63,315 nucleotides of DNA from Deltaproteobacteria bacterium (GCA_021799495.1 JAJZAI010000017.1:1-63315), one strand, 5' to 3'. Shown: positions 24,553-33,556, counted from the first letter of the stretch. The notes: a model not told the origin generated them from the letters alone. Program-made: numbers and translations.

Positions 24553-24911
24553 GCCTTTACCGGAGCCATTATCTTACGCCACGATTTTATTGTTTTTATA
24601 AGCAATGGCATGCTATACGGCGGGCTTCGTTCGTATGGTCCGGATTCGAATTTGCTCGTCATTCCAGTGCTCCGGATTGAATCAAGTTCCAAAACGATCC
24701 GACTGATATCTAACGTGAAATCTATATAAAATAATAAAAACTGACATTCAATAAAATTAACTTAAGTTAAACGGTGTGCGTTAATTTAACGATTCATTTC
24801 TAGTCAAAGCCGATTATGAAGAATAATCGCCTGAAAGCATCGAATAACGGCTATCATCATCTCTAAAACTTAATTAAGAATGACGGCACTAACATTTCTC
24901 TAACTGGCGAT
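24553..24911. other. Non-coding AT-rich stretch with several perfect palindromes
   Basis: About 360 bases with no credible gene and a sharp drop in GC compared with the rest of the window, strongest at 24700-24880. Perfect palindromes: TTAACTTAAGTTAA (24757-24770), GTTAATTTAAC core (24780-24790), CTTAATTAAG (24869-24878). CGATTAT/ATAATCG (24811-24829) is a 7-bp stem with a 5-base loop. It ends exactly where homology to the DUF2846-like gene begins at 24912. It may be the promoter and operator region of the divergent secreted-protein gene, or the edge of an inserted segment. Confidence 0.6.
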
Positions 24912-25142
24912 GGCGCCTTCGTCGTGCCGGTGGATTCGGGCGAGATCGATTGCGGCGTGCAGGGAGCGGAATCATCCGACGAGGTCGCGCTCGATCCGCG
25001 CACCCATGCCTATTACATCCGCGAAGAATTCGTATGGGGCCTGATGAGCGGCCATCCGCATCTGAATCCGGTCGACGCCGACAAGGCCAATTCGGAGATC
25101 CAGACCTGCTGCATCGATGAGACGCCCGCGAGCCACTCTTAG
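24912..25142 (+). pseudogene. 5'-truncated second copy of the DUF2846-like lipoprotein gene
   Basis: From gccttcgtcgtgcc (24912) the sequence matches the 3' part of the gene at 22930-23367, with about 13 mismatches in ~207 bases (roughly 94 percent). Most changes are silent; amino-acid changes are few (for example HTRV to RTHA). The signal peptide and first half are absent, and upstream DNA is unrelated and AT-rich. A GTG at 24924 opens a 72-aa frame but has no ribosome site. The remaining frame is intact, which suggests a recent duplication or gene conversion. Confidence 0.75.
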
Positions 25143-25176
25143 ACCGGCGGTGCTATCAATTTTTGCGGAAATTTTT

Positions 25177-25252
25177 TGGTGGGCAGGGAGTGAATCGAAC
25201 ACTCGACACGAAGATTTTCAGTCTTCTGCTCTACCGACTGAGCTACCTGCCC
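25177..25252 (-). tRNA. tRNA-Phe (GAA)
   Basis: A complete cloverleaf on the minus strand: acceptor GGGCAGG/CCTGCCC, D arm GCTC/GAGC, anticodon arm GAAGA-CTGAAAA-TCTTC (anticodon GAA), T arm GAGTG-TTCGATT-CACTC, discriminator A and an encoded CCA. All stems pair perfectly. It lies between the truncated lipoprotein copy and gshB; tRNA genes often mark the edge of acquired DNA. Confidence 0.95.
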
Positions 25253-25375
25253 ACCGCGCCTGACGGCGTCTCGCGCCGGCCGTGGAGGTCCGCGCGAAAC
25301 ATTATTCGTACCGATCCGGCCGCGCCGTTGCAAGGCGGCCCTTCCGCCGCCGCGTGCGGAGCCACGAGGTTGGAG

Positions 25376-26332
25376 CTAGCGCATCGCGGCGATCCGCGCC
25401 TCGACGAAATCGATCACGCGCGCTTCCAGATTGACGCCGTTGAGGCGGTCGATCTCCTGGATTCCAGTCGGACTGGTGACGTTCACCTCGGTCAGGTAGT
25501 CGCCGATGATGTCGAGGCCGACGAAATAGAGACCGTCGCGTTCCAGCCGCGGCCGCAGCATCCGGCAAATCTCCCGATCGCGCGGCGTGATATCGGCCTT
25601 CACGCAATTCCCGCCGACATGGATATTGCCGCGATTTTCGTCGTCGCGCGGCACCCTCAGAGTGCATCCGAGCGGCTCGCCGCCCAGCACGATCAGCCGC
25701 TTGTCGCCGTTGCGAATCTCGGGAATATAGCGCTGGCCCATGATCGGCCGGCTTTCAAAGTGCGTGACGGCTTCCAGAATCGCGTTCAGGTTCCGGTCGC
25801 CCATCCGCGCCAGAAAGATGCTTTCGCCGCCGTGCCCGTCGAGCGGCTTGACGATCATTTCGCCGCCCTGATCGGTCATGAAACGCTTCAGCCGCGCGAT
25901 CTCGTAGGTGACGATCGTGGGCGGAATCGCGCCGGGAAAATTCAGGGCGTAGAGCTTTTCGTTCGCCTCGCGCAGGCCGGCCGGTTCATTGAGCACGAAG
26001 GTGCGCGAACGATCGGCGAGGCTCAGGATCATCGTGGCGTAGAGATAGGGCGCGTCGGCGGGCGGGTCCTTGCGCATGAAGATCGCGTCGAATGCCTCCA
26101 GCGGATATTGCGCGCCGTTGTCGAGAAAACGGTGATGCGGCGCTGTGCGCGCCACCTCGCAGCGGCGGGCGAAGGCGAAGCCGCGATGGCCCTCGGCATG
26201 CAAGCCCTTCAAGCCGAGATGGTAAAGCTCGTGCCCGCGCGCCAGCGCTTCGAGCATGAAAACGAAGGTCGTGTCCTTGTCGGGCAGCACGGCCTCCAGC
26301 GGATCCATCACAAACGCGAACCTGTATCCCAC
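25376..26332 (-). CDS. gshB: Glutathione synthase
   Basis: A 318-aa ATP-grasp enzyme of normal GshB length. It opens with FAFVMDPLEAVLPDKDTTF, has the conserved FMRKDPPADAPYLYAT, the ATP-grasp segment MIVKPLDGHGGESIF, and near the C-terminus FVGLDIIGDYLTEVNVTSPTGIQE with the metal ligands. It joins gamma-glutamylcysteine and glycine. The start GTG at 26332 lies 4 bases from the rsmE stop, so it is co-transcribed with prmA and rsmE upstream. gshA is not in the window. Confidence 0.95.
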   Translation of the reverse strand: MGYRFAFVMDPLEAVLPDKDTTFVFMLEALARGHELYHLGLKGLHAEGHRGFAFARRCEVARTAPHHRFLDNGAQYPLEAFDAIFMRKDPPADAPYLYATMILSLADRSRTFVLNEPAGLREANEKLYALNFPGAIPPTIVTYEIARLKRFMTDQGGEMIVKPLDGHGGESIFLARMGDRNLNAILEAVTHFESRPIMGQRYIPEIRNGDKRLIVLGGEPLGCTLRVPRDDENRGNIHVGGNCVKADITPRDREICRMLRPRLERDGLYFVGLDIIGDYLTEVNVTSPTGIQEIDRLNGVNLEARVIDFVEARIAAMR

Positions 26333-26335
26333 GGC

Positions 26336-27073
26336 TCAACTTCCTTGTTCGATTTCGCCGAGCGCATCCGCGGCGATCGCGGCCGCCGCCAGCGCCGCGG
26401 TCTCGCTGCGCATCCGGTTCGGTCCGAGGCCTGCGGCGACAAACCCGGCCGCGCGCATCGCGGCCGTTTCCTCGTCGTCAAAGCCGCCCTCAGGGCCGCA
26501 GGCGATCAAAAGCGCGCGCGGCTTGCGGTGCCGGATCAACGCGCCGAGCGGAGCCGCGCCGGCCTCGCAGGCCACGGCGAAGGTATCTTTTGCCATCGCG
26601 GCCACGGCCGCGGCAACCGTCGCGGGCGGCAGGATTTCCATCGGCGACCGGCCAAGGCTCTGCTTGGCCGCCGCGCTTGCCAGCCGCCGCCATCGTTCGG
26701 TTCGCGTGGATCCGGGGTCGCGGACGACCGAGCGCGCGCACGTGAGCGGCCTGAGCGCGCGCACGCCGAGTTCCGCCGCCTTTTCGATCAGGAAATCCAT
26801 CCGCGGCCCCTTGATAATCGCCGCCGCGAGCGTAATCGGGCAATCTTCGCCGGCGGCGGGCGCGGCGCCGGTTATTTCAACCACCGCGGCGTCGCGTTCA
26901 ATCCGCGCGATGCGCCCGGCATACTCGCGGCCAACGCCGTCCCAAAGCGCGACTTCGGCGCCGCGGCCGAGCCGCATCACGTCGCGCAGGTGATGCAATT
27001 CCGCGCCGCGCACGCGCACGATATCGCCGTCGAAATCGGCGGCATCGATCGCGAAACGGGGCGCGCGCTTCAT
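26336..27073 (-). CDS. rsmE: 16S rRNA m3U1498 methyltransferase RsmE
   Basis: A 245-aa protein with an N-terminal PUA-like domain (RGAELHHLRDVMRLGRGAEV) and a C-terminal SPOUT domain. The SPOUT knot is shown by LIACGPEGGFDDEE and GLGPNRMRSETAALAA, matching the family's GPEGG and LG-x-R-x-L-R-x-ETA. RsmE methylates N3 of U1498 in the decoding region of 16S rRNA. The ATG at 27073 overlaps the prmA stop as ATGA. A prmA-rsmE pair is common. It lies upstream of gshB in the same direction. Confidence 0.93.
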   Translation of the reverse strand: MKRAPRFAIDAADFDGDIVRVRGAELHHLRDVMRLGRGAEVALWDGVGREYAGRIARIERDAAVVEITGAAPAAGEDCPITLAAAIIKGPRMDFLIEKAAELGVRALRPLTCARSVVRDPGSTRTERWRRLASAAAKQSLGRSPMEILPPATVAAAVAAMAKDTFAVACEAGAAPLGALIRHRKPRALLIACGPEGGFDDEETAAMRAAGFVAAGLGPNRMRSETAALAAAAIAADALGEIEQGS

Positions 27074-28002
27074 CGGCCCATCACCAGCGTCGTCCATCCC
27101 CGCTCCGTGCGTCGGCTGAGGCATCGCAGCGCCGGACGATAGGCGGCGATTACGCGCCGCGCCTCGCGCTCGAGAATTCCGGAGAGCGCCAGGCGGCCTT
27201 CGGGGGCGAGCAGTTTGATCAGCCGCGGCGCCATCTCGATCAGCGTGCCGGAAAGTATGTTGGCGGTGATCAGATCGAAATGATGGCGCAGCGAGGAGAG
27301 CGGCACGATCGAGAAGCGCACGTCCCGCCCGACGCCGTTGAGGTCGGCGTTCTCGCGCGCATTCTCCAGCGCGATCGGGTCGATGTCGATCGCGACCACA
27401 TCTTCGGCGCCCAGCAAACGCATCGCGATCGCCAATATGCCCGAACCCGTGCCGACGTCGAGCGCGCGGGCGAAGCTGCGCTTGCGCCACAGCCCGTCGA
27501 GCGCGCGCAGCATTCCGGCGGTCGTCGCGTGATGGCCGGTGCCGAAGCCTTGCGCGGGTTGAATAATGATGCGGACGAAGCCCTCGCGATGAACGCGGTT
27601 CCACGGCGGCACGATCAGGAAGCGGCCGACCGTGAACGGCTCGAAACGATCCATCCACGCGGTCGCCCAGCCGGGGTCGGAAATCGCTTCGGTCTCGAAC
27701 CGCGCGTCCGGCGCGATCGCGCCGGCGGCCGCGAGCGCGGCGCGCAGGCGCGCGGCGCCGCGCGCGGAAAGACGATCGAAATAGCATTTGAGCAGAGCGC
27801 GGCGCGGCGCGCGTTTGGTCGCGTCCGCGCGGCGCGGCGCGGCGGCGGTTTCGCATCCGAGTCCGCCATGCGCGACGACGATCGCGGCCGCCTCGTCGGC
27901 GCGCGCCGCGGGCAGTTCAAAGGTCAGGCGGACGAAGCGGGCGCGCGCGCGGATGCGCGGGGCGGGCCGTTCCGGACGCTTCAGCGTTTGCGCTTGGCTC
28001 AT
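27070..28002 (-). CDS. prmA: Ribosomal protein L11 methyltransferase PrmA
   Basis: A 310-aa protein. The N-terminal part resembles the substrate-recognition domain of PrmA. The catalytic domain has the family-specific QGFGTGHHATTAGMLRAL segment and SAM motif I, LDVGTGSGILAIA, followed by an acidic AIDIDPIALENARENADLN. NILSGTL is motif IV (NI instead of the usual NP/NIL). PrmA trimethylates ribosomal protein L11. A poly-basic stretch lies at residues 12-26. ATG at 28002 gives a normal start; a longer reading to 28050 is less likely. Confidence 0.9.
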   Translation of the reverse strand: MSQAQTLKRPERPAPRIRARARFVRLTFELPAARADEAAAIVVAHGGLGCETAAAPRRADATKRAPRRALLKCYFDRLSARGAARLRAALAAAGAIAPDARFETEAISDPGWATAWMDRFEPFTVGRFLIVPPWNRVHREGFVRIIIQPAQGFGTGHHATTAGMLRALDGLWRKRSFARALDVGTGSGILAIAMRLLGAEDVVAIDIDPIALENARENADLNGVGRDVRFSIVPLSSLRHHFDLITANILSGTLIEMAPRLIKLLAPEGRLALSGILEREARRVIAAYRPALRCLSRRTERGWTTLVMGR

Positions 28003-28239
28003 CGTGGCGCCGCTGCGCGCCCAATCATTCCGGCGCGCGCGTTGCGTCATCTAGGATAGGCGATATGCGCAGGTCATTGCATCACGCCATCCATTTGACC
28101 GTTCGGCGTTTGCAGTCGGCCGGCGGGTGGATTTCCTGTTGAAGGAAAGCGCGGCGGTTAATTGCCACAGGCGCAGGGGCGTGATTTCATCGGGATCGAA
28201 GATTGATGTATCAGTTCGCAAAGCGGTCCCGCGGGCCGC

Positions 28240-28977
28240 GTGGCCGTGGCGGAGGCGGTGAGGGCGCGAGTGCTTAACATTGCGCATCGCGGCGCGAGCG
28301 GCCGATTCCCTGAAAATACGCTGGCGGCGTTCGGCGCGGCGATCGCGGCCGGGGCGCGGATGTGCGAGCTGGACGTGCAGCTTTCGCGCGACGGCGCGCT
28401 GGTCGTGATGCATGACGATACCGTTGACCGCACCACAGACGGCTGCGGCGCGGTGCGCGACTTGACGCTGGCGGAACTGAAGCGGCTCGACGCCGGCGTG
28501 CGCTTTGGCGCGGGCTTCGCGGGCGAACGGATTCCGACGCTCGGCGAGGTGCTGGATTTTGCCGGCGAACGCTGCGCGCTCAATATCGAAATCAAGGCCG
28601 GCGGCGTGGAACCGGCGTTGTGCGCGGCGCTCCGCGCCCATCGCGCGCTGGGGACCGCGCTGGTTTCGAGTTTCGATTGGCCGGCGCTCGAAGTGATGCG
28701 CCATCTGGAGCCGCGCGCGCGGCTCGCGCCGCTCGCCAGCCAATGGCCGGCGCGGCTGCTCGGAGCGGCCACCGAGATGGGCGCGGCGGCGATCAATCCG
28801 CGCGCCGATCTCGTCACCGAAGACTTGTGTATTGCCGCGCACGAACGCAACCTGAGCGTTTACGTCTGGACCGTTGACGACGCCGGCGAGATGCGCCGGA
28901 TGATCGCGTTCGGCGTGGACGGCGTCATGACCAACTACCCGGAGCGGCTGCAGGCGTTGATCGGAGATTGGGAATGA
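28240..28977 (+). CDS. Glycerophosphodiester phosphodiesterase
   Basis: A 245-aa TIM-barrel phosphodiesterase. Catalytic and metal-binding residues are all seen: IAHRGASGRFPENT (His and Arg near residue 15), ELDVQLSRDGALVVMHDDT (Glu-x-Asp and the second catalytic His), and NIEIK. The C-terminal VYVWTVDDAGEMRRMIAFGV and GVMTNYPER are typical. It cleaves deacylated phospholipids to glycerol-3-phosphate and an alcohol. No signal peptide is seen, so it is cytoplasmic. The start is GTG at 28240. Its stop overlaps the dnaG start (ATGA). Confidence 0.93.
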   Translation: MAVAEAVRARVLNIAHRGASGRFPENTLAAFGAAIAAGARMCELDVQLSRDGALVVMHDDTVDRTTDGCGAVRDLTLAELKRLDAGVRFGAGFAGERIPTLGEVLDFAGERCALNIEIKAGGVEPALCAALRAHRALGTALVSSFDWPALEVMRHLEPRARLAPLASQWPARLLGAATEMGAAAINPRADLVTEDLCIAAHERNLSVYVWTVDDAGEMRRMIAFGVDGVMTNYPERLQALIGDWE

Positions 28978-30734
28978 CGCGCGAGGGCGGCGACAAAATC
29001 GAAGAGGTGCGCGCCCGCGCCGATCTCGTCGAGATCATCGGCGCGCACGTGCGGCTCAAGCGGGCGGGGCGCAACTTCGTCGGCCTCTGCCCGTTCCACA
29101 ACGAAAAAACGCCCTCGTTTTCGGTCAATCCCGAACGCGGGTTTTTCCATTGTTTCGGATGCGGCGCCGGCGGCTCGGCGTTCGACTTCGTGATGCGGAT
29201 CGAGGGGCTCAATTTCGGCGAGGCGCTGCGCTCGCTCGCGCGGCGTTACGGCGTCGAGCTGCCCGAGCGCGGAGCCGGCGGCGGCGTTGCGGCGGGCGAA
29301 CGCGAAGCGCTGGCGGCGGCGAATCAGGTCGCGGCGGATTTCTTCGCCCATGTGCTGTGGAAAACGCATGACGGCGCGATGGCGCGCGACTACCTGAAGT
29401 CGCGCGGCGTCACGGTCGAAACGGCGCGCGCGTTCAGTCTCGGCTTCGCGCCGGCGCGGCCGGCGAATCTCGCGGCCGTGATGGCGAAACGCGGGATGCT
29501 CGACGCGGCAGTGCGCGCCGGACTGGTGCGGCGCGACGGCGCGAAGCCGCCGCACGACATGTTCCGCGCGCGGCTGATTTTTCCGATTCGCGACGTCGCC
29601 GGGCGCACACTGGCGTTCGGCGGCCGCGTGCTCGATCAGCGCCTGCCGAAATATATCAATTCGCCGGAATCGCCGATCTACTCCAAAGCGCGCACGCTCT
29701 ACGGATTGTTCGAGGCGCGCCAGGCAATCGGTCAGGCCGACCGCACGATCGTTGTCGAAGGCTACCTCGACGCGATCATCCTCTGGCAGGCCGGGTTCAA
29801 AGAGACCGTCGCGAGCCTCGGCACCGCGCTCACGGTCGAGCAACTGCGCCTGGCGGCGCGCTACAGCAAGAACGTGATCGCCTGCTTCGACGGTGACGCC
29901 GCCGGCCGCAAGGCGTCGCTGCGCGCGCTTGAAATTTTCCTTGCGGCTGGGCTGCTCGGGCGCGGCGCGTTTCTTCCGGCGGGGCACGATCCGGACACGC
30001 TCGTGCGCGATCGGGGCGCGCCAGCCTTCGCCGAATTGATCGACGGCGCCGAACTGCTGGCCGATTATTTTCTGCGCGAGCAGGCCGCCGCCGCGGGCGG
30101 CTCGATGGCGGCGCGGGCGCAAGCCGCGGCGCGGGTCGCCGAGGTGCTGCGGATGGCGGCGAATCCGTTCGAGTTCGACCTGCTGGCGCGCAAAGCGGCC
30201 GGAATGCTGGGCGTGAGCGAGGATTTGCTGCGGCGCGAGGCGCGCCGCGCGTCCGCACCGGGCGCTTCCAGCCGCGGTGCGGCGCTGAAGCCAGCCGAGC
30301 CGGCGAATCGCGCCGATGCGATCGCGCAGGCCGAGCTGGGCCTGTTGGCGATCGCGATGGCCTATCCGGATCTGCGCGAAGAGATTGCCAGCGCGGCGCG
30401 GCCGGCGGAGTTTCGCGACGCGCTGCTGGGAGCGCTGCTTGAGGAAGCCGCGCTTTCGGAAGAATCTAAAGCATCGCTTGAAGTTTCGATTATGGCCGCG
30501 CTCGACGAGGCGCAGCGCGATCGGCTGAGCGCGATGATGGTCGGACCGATGCCGGCGGACGCCGAGAGCGCGCGCCGATTCGTTGCCGAATACGCGAGCG
30601 CGCTGGAGCGCGGCCGGCGCCGCCGCGAAGTGGAGCAGTTGCGGCGGGCTGCGGCGCAAGCGGGCGGCGCGGACGCGGCGGCGGCGGCGCAGGAGCTGAT
30701 TGCCCTGCGCCGGCAGGCCCATCATGGCGGCTGA
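28974..30734 (+). CDS. dnaG: DNA primase DnaG
   Basis: A 586-aa primase. The N-terminal CHCC zinc domain is CPFHNEKTPSFSV ... HCFGCGAGG. Then come the RNA-polymerase-like catalytic core with the ARLIFPIRDVAGR and KYINSPESPIYSK blocks, and a TOPRIM domain with VEGYLDAI and CFDGDAAGRKA. A C-terminal helicase-interaction domain rich in Ala/Glu/Arg follows. It primes lagging-strand synthesis. The ATG at 28974 overlaps the upstream gene. The usual downstream rpoD is absent here; a tRNA-Met follows instead. Confidence 0.96.
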   Translation: MTREGGDKIEEVRARADLVEIIGAHVRLKRAGRNFVGLCPFHNEKTPSFSVNPERGFFHCFGCGAGGSAFDFVMRIEGLNFGEALRSLARRYGVELPERGAGGGVAAGEREALAAANQVAADFFAHVLWKTHDGAMARDYLKSRGVTVETARAFSLGFAPARPANLAAVMAKRGMLDAAVRAGLVRRDGAKPPHDMFRARLIFPIRDVAGRTLAFGGRVLDQRLPKYINSPESPIYSKARTLYGLFEARQAIGQADRTIVVEGYLDAIILWQAGFKETVASLGTALTVEQLRLAARYSKNVIACFDGDAAGRKASLRALEIFLAAGLLGRGAFLPAGHDPDTLVRDRGAPAFAELIDGAELLADYFLREQAAAAGGSMAARAQAAARVAEVLRMAANPFEFDLLARKAAGMLGVSEDLLRREARRASAPGASSRGAALKPAEPANRADAIAQAELGLLAIAMAYPDLREEIASAARPAEFRDALLGALLEEAALSEESKASLEVSIMAALDEAQRDRLSAMMVGPMPADAESARRFVAEYASALERGRRRREVEQLRRAAAQAGGADAAAAAQELIALRRQAHHGG

Positions 30735-30834
30735 GCCAGCGCCGGCCGCGGATCGCGCCTTCGAGATCATAAGAAGCACTTAAACTGGACCGCCAAAGTT
30801 GATAAGATTGGTTCTCACGCGGATGCGCTCGTTC

Positions 30835-30910
30835 GGGCCCATAGCTCAGCACGGTTCAGAGCTGCCGGCTCATAACCGGCTGGTCCCAGGTTCAAATCCT
30901 GGTGGGCCCA
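30835..30910 (+). tRNA. tRNA with CAT anticodon (Met, or Ile2)
   Basis: A complete cloverleaf: acceptor GGGCCCA/TGGGCCC, D arm GCTC/GAGC with an 11-base loop, anticodon arm GCCGG-CTCATAA-CCGGC, T arm CCAGG-TTCAAAT-CCTGG, discriminator A. CCA is not encoded (TAC follows), unlike the other tRNAs in the window. The acceptor-end pairing excludes initiator tRNA; elongator Met is likelier than lysidine-modified Ile2. Confidence 0.93.
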
Positions 30911-31033
30911 TACCTTTAGTCAATCGCAACCAATCGTGGCCGGAGACGGCCGCAGCGCGCGGCGGATCAACCGCTGACGCTTCGGCGCGCCCGCGCGGCG
31001 CCGAAGCGGAGCGCGTTTCCAGCGGAGGATGCT

Positions 31034-31750
31034 TTGCGTGAAGAGATAGCCCGGCTGATGAGCTTGCAGGCCATCGATCGCGAACTGCGTGAGCTCGAAC
31101 AGACCCTGTCGTCGATCGCCGGAAAAGTCGATTCCCTGCGCCAGGAGACCGAATCCTATCGCGCCGAACTAACCCGCCTGAGCGAAGAAGAGCAGCACAG
31201 CGCGCTTGAACGCCGCCGCCTCGAAAAAGAATTCGCCGAGGGCGAAGCGCGCGTGCGCAACAAGCGGATGCGCATGAACCAGGTGCGCAGCGACAAGGAG
31301 TCGCTGGCGGTCAGCCACGAGCTCGACGCGCTGCGCGAAAATAATCAGCGGCTTGAAAGCGAACTGCTGGCGCTGATGGAATCGGCGGATCCGCGCGCGG
31401 CGCGGCTCCAAGAACTGGGCGCGCTGATCGAGGCGAAAGCCGCCGAACTGTCGGCCGCCGAAAAGGATATCGCCGCGCAGGTCGAGGACCTGAAGGTGTC
31501 GATCGCCAAGCAAAAGGTCGATCGCGACCTCATGTCGCGCGATATCGCGCCGCCGCTGTTGCAGCGCTACGAGATGATCTTCAGCCGCCGCGGCGGGCTG
31601 GCCGTTTCGGAGGCGCGCGAAGGCGCCTGTCAGGGCTGCCGGATGAAGCTGCCGCCGCAGCTCTTCAACGAAATCCAGAAGCATCTGCAGATTCATTTCT
31701 GCCCGAACTGCCAGCGGATTCTCTACTTCGACGCTGCGGCCCGCGAATAG
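31034..31750 (+). CDS. Coiled-coil protein with C-terminal C4 zinc ribbon
   Basis: A 238-aa protein of the C4-type zinc-ribbon (DUF164/CT398-like) family. Residues 1-180 form a long antiparallel coiled coil rich in Glu, Arg and Leu, including the conserved NKRMRMNQVRSDKESLAVSHEL loop region. The C-terminus holds two CxxC pairs, GACQGCRMKLPPQLF and HFCPNCQRILYF. Members bind nucleic acids or act in envelope and motility functions; the role here is unknown. TTG at 31034 is the only start in frame and has GCGGAGG 7 bases upstream. It directly precedes rnpB, as in many related genomes. Confidence 0.85.
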   Translation: MREEIARLMSLQAIDRELRELEQTLSSIAGKVDSLRQETESYRAELTRLSEEEQHSALERRRLEKEFAEGEARVRNKRMRMNQVRSDKESLAVSHELDALRENNQRLESELLALMESADPRAARLQELGALIEAKAAELSAAEKDIAAQVEDLKVSIAKQKVDRDLMSRDIAPPLLQRYEMIFSRRGGLAVSEAREGACQGCRMKLPPQLFNEIQKHLQIHFCPNCQRILYFDAAARE

Positions 31751-31790
31751 CGCGCGGCGTCGGCCGTGGCTTCCTGCTACAATCGCGGAG

Positions 31791-32134
31791 GCCGGAGCGG
31801 GCCGGGCGACCGCCTCGCGCAAGCGGGGAGGAAAGTCCGGGCTCCACAGGGCAGGGTGGCCGCTAACGGCGGCGCGGAGCGATCCGCGGAAAGTGGCACA
31901 GAAAACATACCGCCCGCATGGGTAAGGGTGAAAAGGCGGGGTAAGAGCCCACCGGCGCGCGAGCGATCGCGCGCGCACGCCAAACCCCACCCGGTGCAAG
32001 ACCAAATAGGAGGGAGAGCGGCCCGCTCTTAATCCCTCGGGTATGGTCGCTGGAGCCGCCGAGCAATCGCGCGGCGCAGACGAATGGTCGCCGCCCGCAA
32101 GGGCACAGAACCCGGCTTACAGGCCCGCTCCGGC
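31791..32134 (+). ncRNA. rnpB: RNase P RNA, bacterial class A
   Basis: All hallmark segments of the catalytic RNA are present. They are GAGGAAAGTCCGGGCTCC near the 5' end, the ACAGAAAACATACCGCC block, GGTAAGGGTGAAAAGG with the GGTAAGAGCCCACCG segment, and AGAACCCGGCTTACAGG near the 3' end. The ends pair perfectly over 13 bases (31791-31803 with 32122-32134), forming helix P1 and fixing the limits to a few bases. RNase P trims tRNA 5' leaders. It follows the zinc-ribbon gene and converges on the ArsA-like gene. Confidence 0.96.
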
Positions 32135-32157
32135 TTCGTGAAAATCTGGAATCGCGG

Positions 32158-33414
32158 CTACGCGCGGCGCGCGCCGCTGCCGGCGAAACGCTTACGGCCG
32201 GGCGCGCCGCCATCGGCCGTCGCGATCATCGCGTCGGCGAGAAAGCGGCGGCCCGAACCGCTCTCCGCGAGGATCGCGGCGATTCTGCCAAGCCCGCCAA
32301 GGTCGCGCACTCCCGCCTCAAGCTCCGGTGCCAGCGTCAGTTCGACCCGCGCGGGCAGGGTCCGGGCGAAGGCGCTGGCGCGTTCGATTATCGCGCGTTG
32401 ATCCGCGCGGTAATCTTCAAGATAAGCGGCAAGCTCCGCGACGCGGCCGTTGCCCGCGCCCTCCGGACCGAGCGCCGCGCGCAGCTTTGCGATTTTCCGC
32501 AGATGCGGCGGCTCGCGCCGCGGCGCTTCGGCCAGCGCCCGATACGTCCGTTCGTCGAGAAAACGATTGATCACGACAGCGCGCAGGCGAAAGCCTTCGC
32601 GCGCCATCCGCTCGACCAGCGCGCGGGCCTCGATCAGCCGGTCGGCTTCGGGAGTGGTCACGAGCACGAAATTCGTCGCCGGCTCATGGAGCATCCCTTC
32701 GACCTTGCGGAACTGATCGCCGATCGAGCCGGCGGCGCCGGCGAGCGCCGCGAAGAATTCGCCGATCGCGGCGAGCGCGCCAGCGCCGGCGAAGCGTTCG
32801 AGCTGGCCCGCGACGAACCGCGCGGCGCGGCTCGCCAGTCCGAGCAGACCGCGGTCGGCCGCGGCGGACGGCGCAACCAGCCATCGCACGCCCTGGGAAT
32901 CCAGCAATCGCACGATATGAGCGGGGGCCTCGAGGAACTCGAAGGCGTGCGCGGCGGGCGGCGTATCGACGACTTCGAGGTCGAAACGTCCGCTGGCGTG
33001 GAGGTCGTAAAGTTGTTCCAGCGCGGCGTAGGCTTCGGCGCCCGCGAATTGTTCGGTCAGTGAGCGGTAGAACGAGTTTTCGAGCACCCGGCGGCGCGTC
33101 TCAGGCGATTTGACGAAGCGCTCGATCAGGCCGTCCCAGGCGCCTTTCACGTCTAAGACCATCGCGGAGAGCCGCAGGTCCGACGCAAGACCGGCGCGGC
33201 GCAGGCGGCGCGCGTCGAGCCGGGTCGGGCGCGCGCTCAGCCGTTCCAGGCCCAGCGCGTCGCGCAGCCGCCGGGCGGGATCGACGGTGATCACGCCGGT
33301 GTCGAGGCCAGCTTCGGCGGCGGCCAGGGCGAGCGCCGCGGCGATGGTGGTCTTGCCGACGCCGCCCGTGCCGAGCATCACGAGCGTCGCGCCCTTGTTG
33401 AGGAGATGCTTCAC
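32158..33414 (-). CDS. ArsA/GET3-like anion-transporting ATPase
   Basis: A 418-aa P-loop ATPase of the ArsA/GET3 branch. The deviant Walker A is LGTGGVGKTTIAAAL (residues ~15-29), the A' region follows (VITVDPARRLRDALGL), and switch II is VVDTPPAAHAFEFLEAP. The metal- or client-binding cysteines of arsenite pumps are absent, and there is a single ATPase half, so a role in arsenic export is unlikely. Related bacterial proteins are probably membrane-protein or small-molecule-linked ATPases of unknown client. The start is GTG at 33414. It ends 23 bases from rnpB on the opposite strand. Confidence 0.82.
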   Translation of the reverse strand: MKHLLNKGATLVMLGTGGVGKTTIAAALALAAAEAGLDTGVITVDPARRLRDALGLERLSARPTRLDARRLRRAGLASDLRLSAMVLDVKGAWDGLIERFVKSPETRRRVLENSFYRSLTEQFAGAEAYAALEQLYDLHASGRFDLEVVDTPPAAHAFEFLEAPAHIVRLLDSQGVRWLVAPSAAADRGLLGLASRAARFVAGQLERFAGAGALAAIGEFFAALAGAAGSIGDQFRKVEGMLHEPATNFVLVTTPEADRLIEARALVERMAREGFRLRAVVINRFLDERTYRALAEAPRREPPHLRKIAKLRAALGPEGAGNGRVAELAAYLEDYRADQRAIIERASAFARTLPARVELTLAPELEAGVRDLGGLGRIAAILAESGSGRRFLADAMIATADGGAPGRKRFAGSGARRA

Positions 33415-33556
33415 GAAATCCGTCCGCGCGCAACGATAGCATCGCGCGCCGCCTCGCGCATTCGGGGTTTCCCGCGATTTTCTTGTGGAAAACCGGGTCG
33501 CCGCGGGTTACGGCGCGCCGGCTTTGCAAGTAAAATGATAATTGGGCCGGGCGCCA

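Noticed and set aside
25163-27142. A 659-codon plus-strand frame across tRNA-Phe, gshB and rsmE
   Set aside because: It runs through a tRNA and antisense to two clear genes; it has no domain signal.
28935-30779. A 614-codon minus-strand frame opposite dnaG
   Set aside because: Antisense shadow of DnaG without recognisable motifs.
32158-33414. ArsA-like gene considered as part of an arsenic resistance set
   Set aside because: No arsenite-binding cysteines, only one ATPase half, and no arsB, arsC or arsR nearby.
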